Source: an uncultured Clostridia bacterium (GTDB taxonomy: Bacteria > Bacillota_A > Clostridia > Christensenellales > Aristaeellaceae). Taken from it: a stretch of 14,543 nt of DNA. Below the pieces are notes generated by a model that searched no databases, was not told the origin of the DNA, and saw only the letters and a program-made list of their open reading frames with translations. The stretch is from the NCBI GenBank assembly GCA_947165745.1, contig CAMVBO010000014.1, positions 1 to 14,543 of the forward strand, in the 5' to 3' direction. Position numbers and translations under genes: made by a program. Positions 13,127 to 14,543 of this stretch are shown in pieces (the first letter of the stretch is position 1; the number at the start of each line of letters is the position of its first letter).

Positions 13127-14543
13127 ATGGCGCATCCGATGCAGATGGGCAAACGCACACGCATGTGCTTTGCGCGCATTGAAGAGGCACTGGCAGTACC
13201 TGATCTGATCGAGGTTCAGAAGAAATCCTACGAGTATTTCCTGAAGGAAGGGCTCCGCGAGGTATTGGCGGACGTATCGCCGATCACCGACTACAGCGAA
13301 AGCCTGATTCTGGAGTTCACGGATTACTCTCTGGACGACAAGCCGAAGTACACCGTGGACAAGTGCAAGGAGCGCGACACCACCTATGCCGCGCCGCTTA
13401 AGGTGACGGTGCGGCTGACCAACCGGGACACCCACGAGATCAAGGAGTCCGAGGTCTTCATGGGCGATTTCCCGCTGATGACCGAGCACGGCACCTTCAT
13501 CATCAACGGCGCCGAGCGCGTCATCGTGTCCCAGCTGGTCCGCTCTCCCGGCGTATACTATTCCAAGGCCATCGACAAGACGGGCGCCGCGCTGTATTCC
13601 GCGCAGATGATCCCGAACCGGGGCGCCTGGATCGAGTATGAAACCGACTCCAACGGCGTGGTGTTCGCCCGCATCGACCGTGCCCGCAAGCTGCCCGTCA
13701 CGGTGCTGCTGCGCGCCATGGGCGTGGAGAGCGACGAGGAGATCACCCGGCTGTTCGGCGACGACGAGCATGTGACCGCCACCATCACCCGCGACGCGCC
13801 CAGCGTGAACGACAAGGGCGAGCTGCGCTACAAGTCCCGCAAGGACCAGGCGCTGATCGAGATCTACAACAAGCTGCGCCCGGGCGAGCCGCCGTCGGTG
13901 GATTCCGCCACGAACCTGATCAATTCCCTGTTCTTCGACCCCAAGCGGTATGACCTGGCCCATGTCGGCCGTTATAAGTATAATAAGAAGCTGGCCCTGG
14001 CCCTGCGCATCTTCAACCAGATGCCCACCGAGGACGTGGTGCATCCCTTCACCGGCGAGGTGCTGGCGAAGGCGGGCGAGGCCATCAGCCGCGACCAGGC
14101 CGAGGCCATCCAGAACGCGGGCGTGAACATGGTCTGCGTGAAGCTGGCCGAGACCGACCTGAACATCATAGGCAACAACTTCGCTTTCTTCAAGCCCTTC
14201 ATGGCCGGCTACGACCCCGAGCTGCTGAAGCAGTACGACGAGAGCGTCGTGCACTTCTCCGAGCGGGTGCATGTGCCCACCCTCATCAAGCTGCTGGAGC
14301 GGGTGAAGGAAGACGGCGCGCCCCTGAACCAGGCCCTGAAGGAGGCCTATAAGGACCTGATGCCCAAGCACGTGCTGGTGGACGACATCATCGCCTCCGT
14401 CTCCTATCAGTTCGGCCTGTTCCACGGCATCGGCGAGGTGGACGACATCGACCATCTGGGCAACCGCCGCCTGCGTTCTGTCGGCGAACTGCTGCAGAAC
14501 CAGATCCGCGTGGGCATGAGCCGCCTGGAGCGCGTGGTCAAGG
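13127..14543 (+). CDS. rpoB: RNA polymerase beta subunit, N-terminal part (runs off right edge)
   Basis: The visible 472 codons form the N-terminal third of RpoB, the large catalytic subunit of RNA polymerase. Conserved stretches are [20 protein letters not shown] near the start, [20 protein letters not shown] (from residue 124), [40 protein letters not shown] and [20 protein letters not shown] (from 439). The order and spacing match Bacillus RpoB. The window stops just before the rifampicin-resistance region and all later catalytic parts. The ATG at 13127 follows AGGGGTG by 9 nt. Unlike the usual Bacillota arrangement, no rplL lies upstream; the gene has its own strong promoter after a metal-transporter operon. 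rpoC is presumably next, outside the window. Confidence 0.97.
   Translation, partial: MAHPMQMGKRTRMCFARIEEALAVPDLIEVQKKSYEYFLKEGLREVLADVSPITDYSESLILEFTDYSLDDKPKYTVDKCKERDTTYAAPLKVTVRLTNRDTHEIKESEVFMGDFPLMTEHGTFIINGAERVIVSQLVRSPGVYYSKAIDKTGAALYSAQMIPNRGAWIEYETDSNGVVFARIDRARKLPVTVLLRAMGVESDEEITRLFGDDEHVTATITRDAPSVNDKGELRYKSRKDQALIEIYNKLRPGEPPSVDSATNLINSLFFDPKRYDLAHVGRYKYNKKLALALRIFNQMPTEDVVHPFTGEVLAKAGEAISRDQAEAIQNAGVNMVCVKLAETDLNIIGNNFAFFKPFMAGYDPELLKQYDESVVHFSERVHVPTLIKLLERVKEDGAPLNQALKEAYKDLMPKHVLVDDIIASVSYQFGLFHGIGEVDDIDHLGNRRLRSVGELLQNQIRVGMSRLERVVK

Noticed and set aside
13119..13129. TTTAGGGA at the rpoB start as a third copy of the heptamer repeat
   Set aside because: Only one unit is present and it coincides with a normal purine-rich ribosome-binding region, so chance is the simpler explanation.

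Overview
The window looks like chromosomal core DNA of a GC-rich member of the Bacillota, most likely class Clostridia. The evidence is a canonical T-box riboswitch, a DnaD-type primosome gene next to a DnaC/DnaI-type helicase loader, a Bacillus-like RpoB N-terminus, strong purine-rich Shine-Dalgarno sites and sigma-A type promoters. The genus cannot be fixed from this sequence. No phage, transposase, CRISPR array, rRNA or tRNA gene is visible.

Left end, minus strand (1-1724): a sigma-A promoter drives a T-box leader whose specifier triplet reads UAC (Tyr). The leader ends in a 13-bp terminator just before a PLP-dependent aminotransferase. The start of tyrosyl-tRNA synthetase (tyrS) follows and runs off the left edge. 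The layout suggests that uncharged tRNA-Tyr controls both a probable tyrosine/aromatic aminotransferase and tyrosine charging.

Plus strand, 1790-4828: a divergent promoter drives three translationally coupled genes. They are a DnaD-like replication protein with apparent tandem C-terminal modules, a DnaC/DnaI-type AAA+ helicase loader, and a ProXp-ala/YbaK-family trans-editing deacylase. At 4871-6925 a separately promoted gene encodes a 653-residue protein with no signal peptide. It appears to join a ParB-like N-terminal segment to a BMP/PnrA-like ligand-binding domain, and it is the least conventional gene here.

7083-9831: a compact operon of metallophosphoesterase, YigZ/IMPACT protein, RluA-family pseudouridine synthase and TrmL-type tRNA methyltransferase ends in a strong intrinsic terminator. 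The -35 of the next promoter lies inside that terminator's 3' arm. 9880-12700: an ECF-type cobalt/nickel transporter (CbiM with a PDGLE segment, CbiQ, CbiO). A 124-bp inverted pair of REP-like palindromes separates cbiM from cbiQ. 12701-13126: a regulatory region with a terminator, a perfect 10-bp inverted repeat, a near-consensus promoter and a leader of about 190 nt. It precedes rpoB, which runs off the right edge. rpoB follows the transporter genes and not the usual rplJ-rplL.

Dispersed-repeat material (TAGGGAG heptamer arrays, GTCGCC hairpin, REP-like palindromes) sits between operons and in one case supplies the last codons of cbiO.
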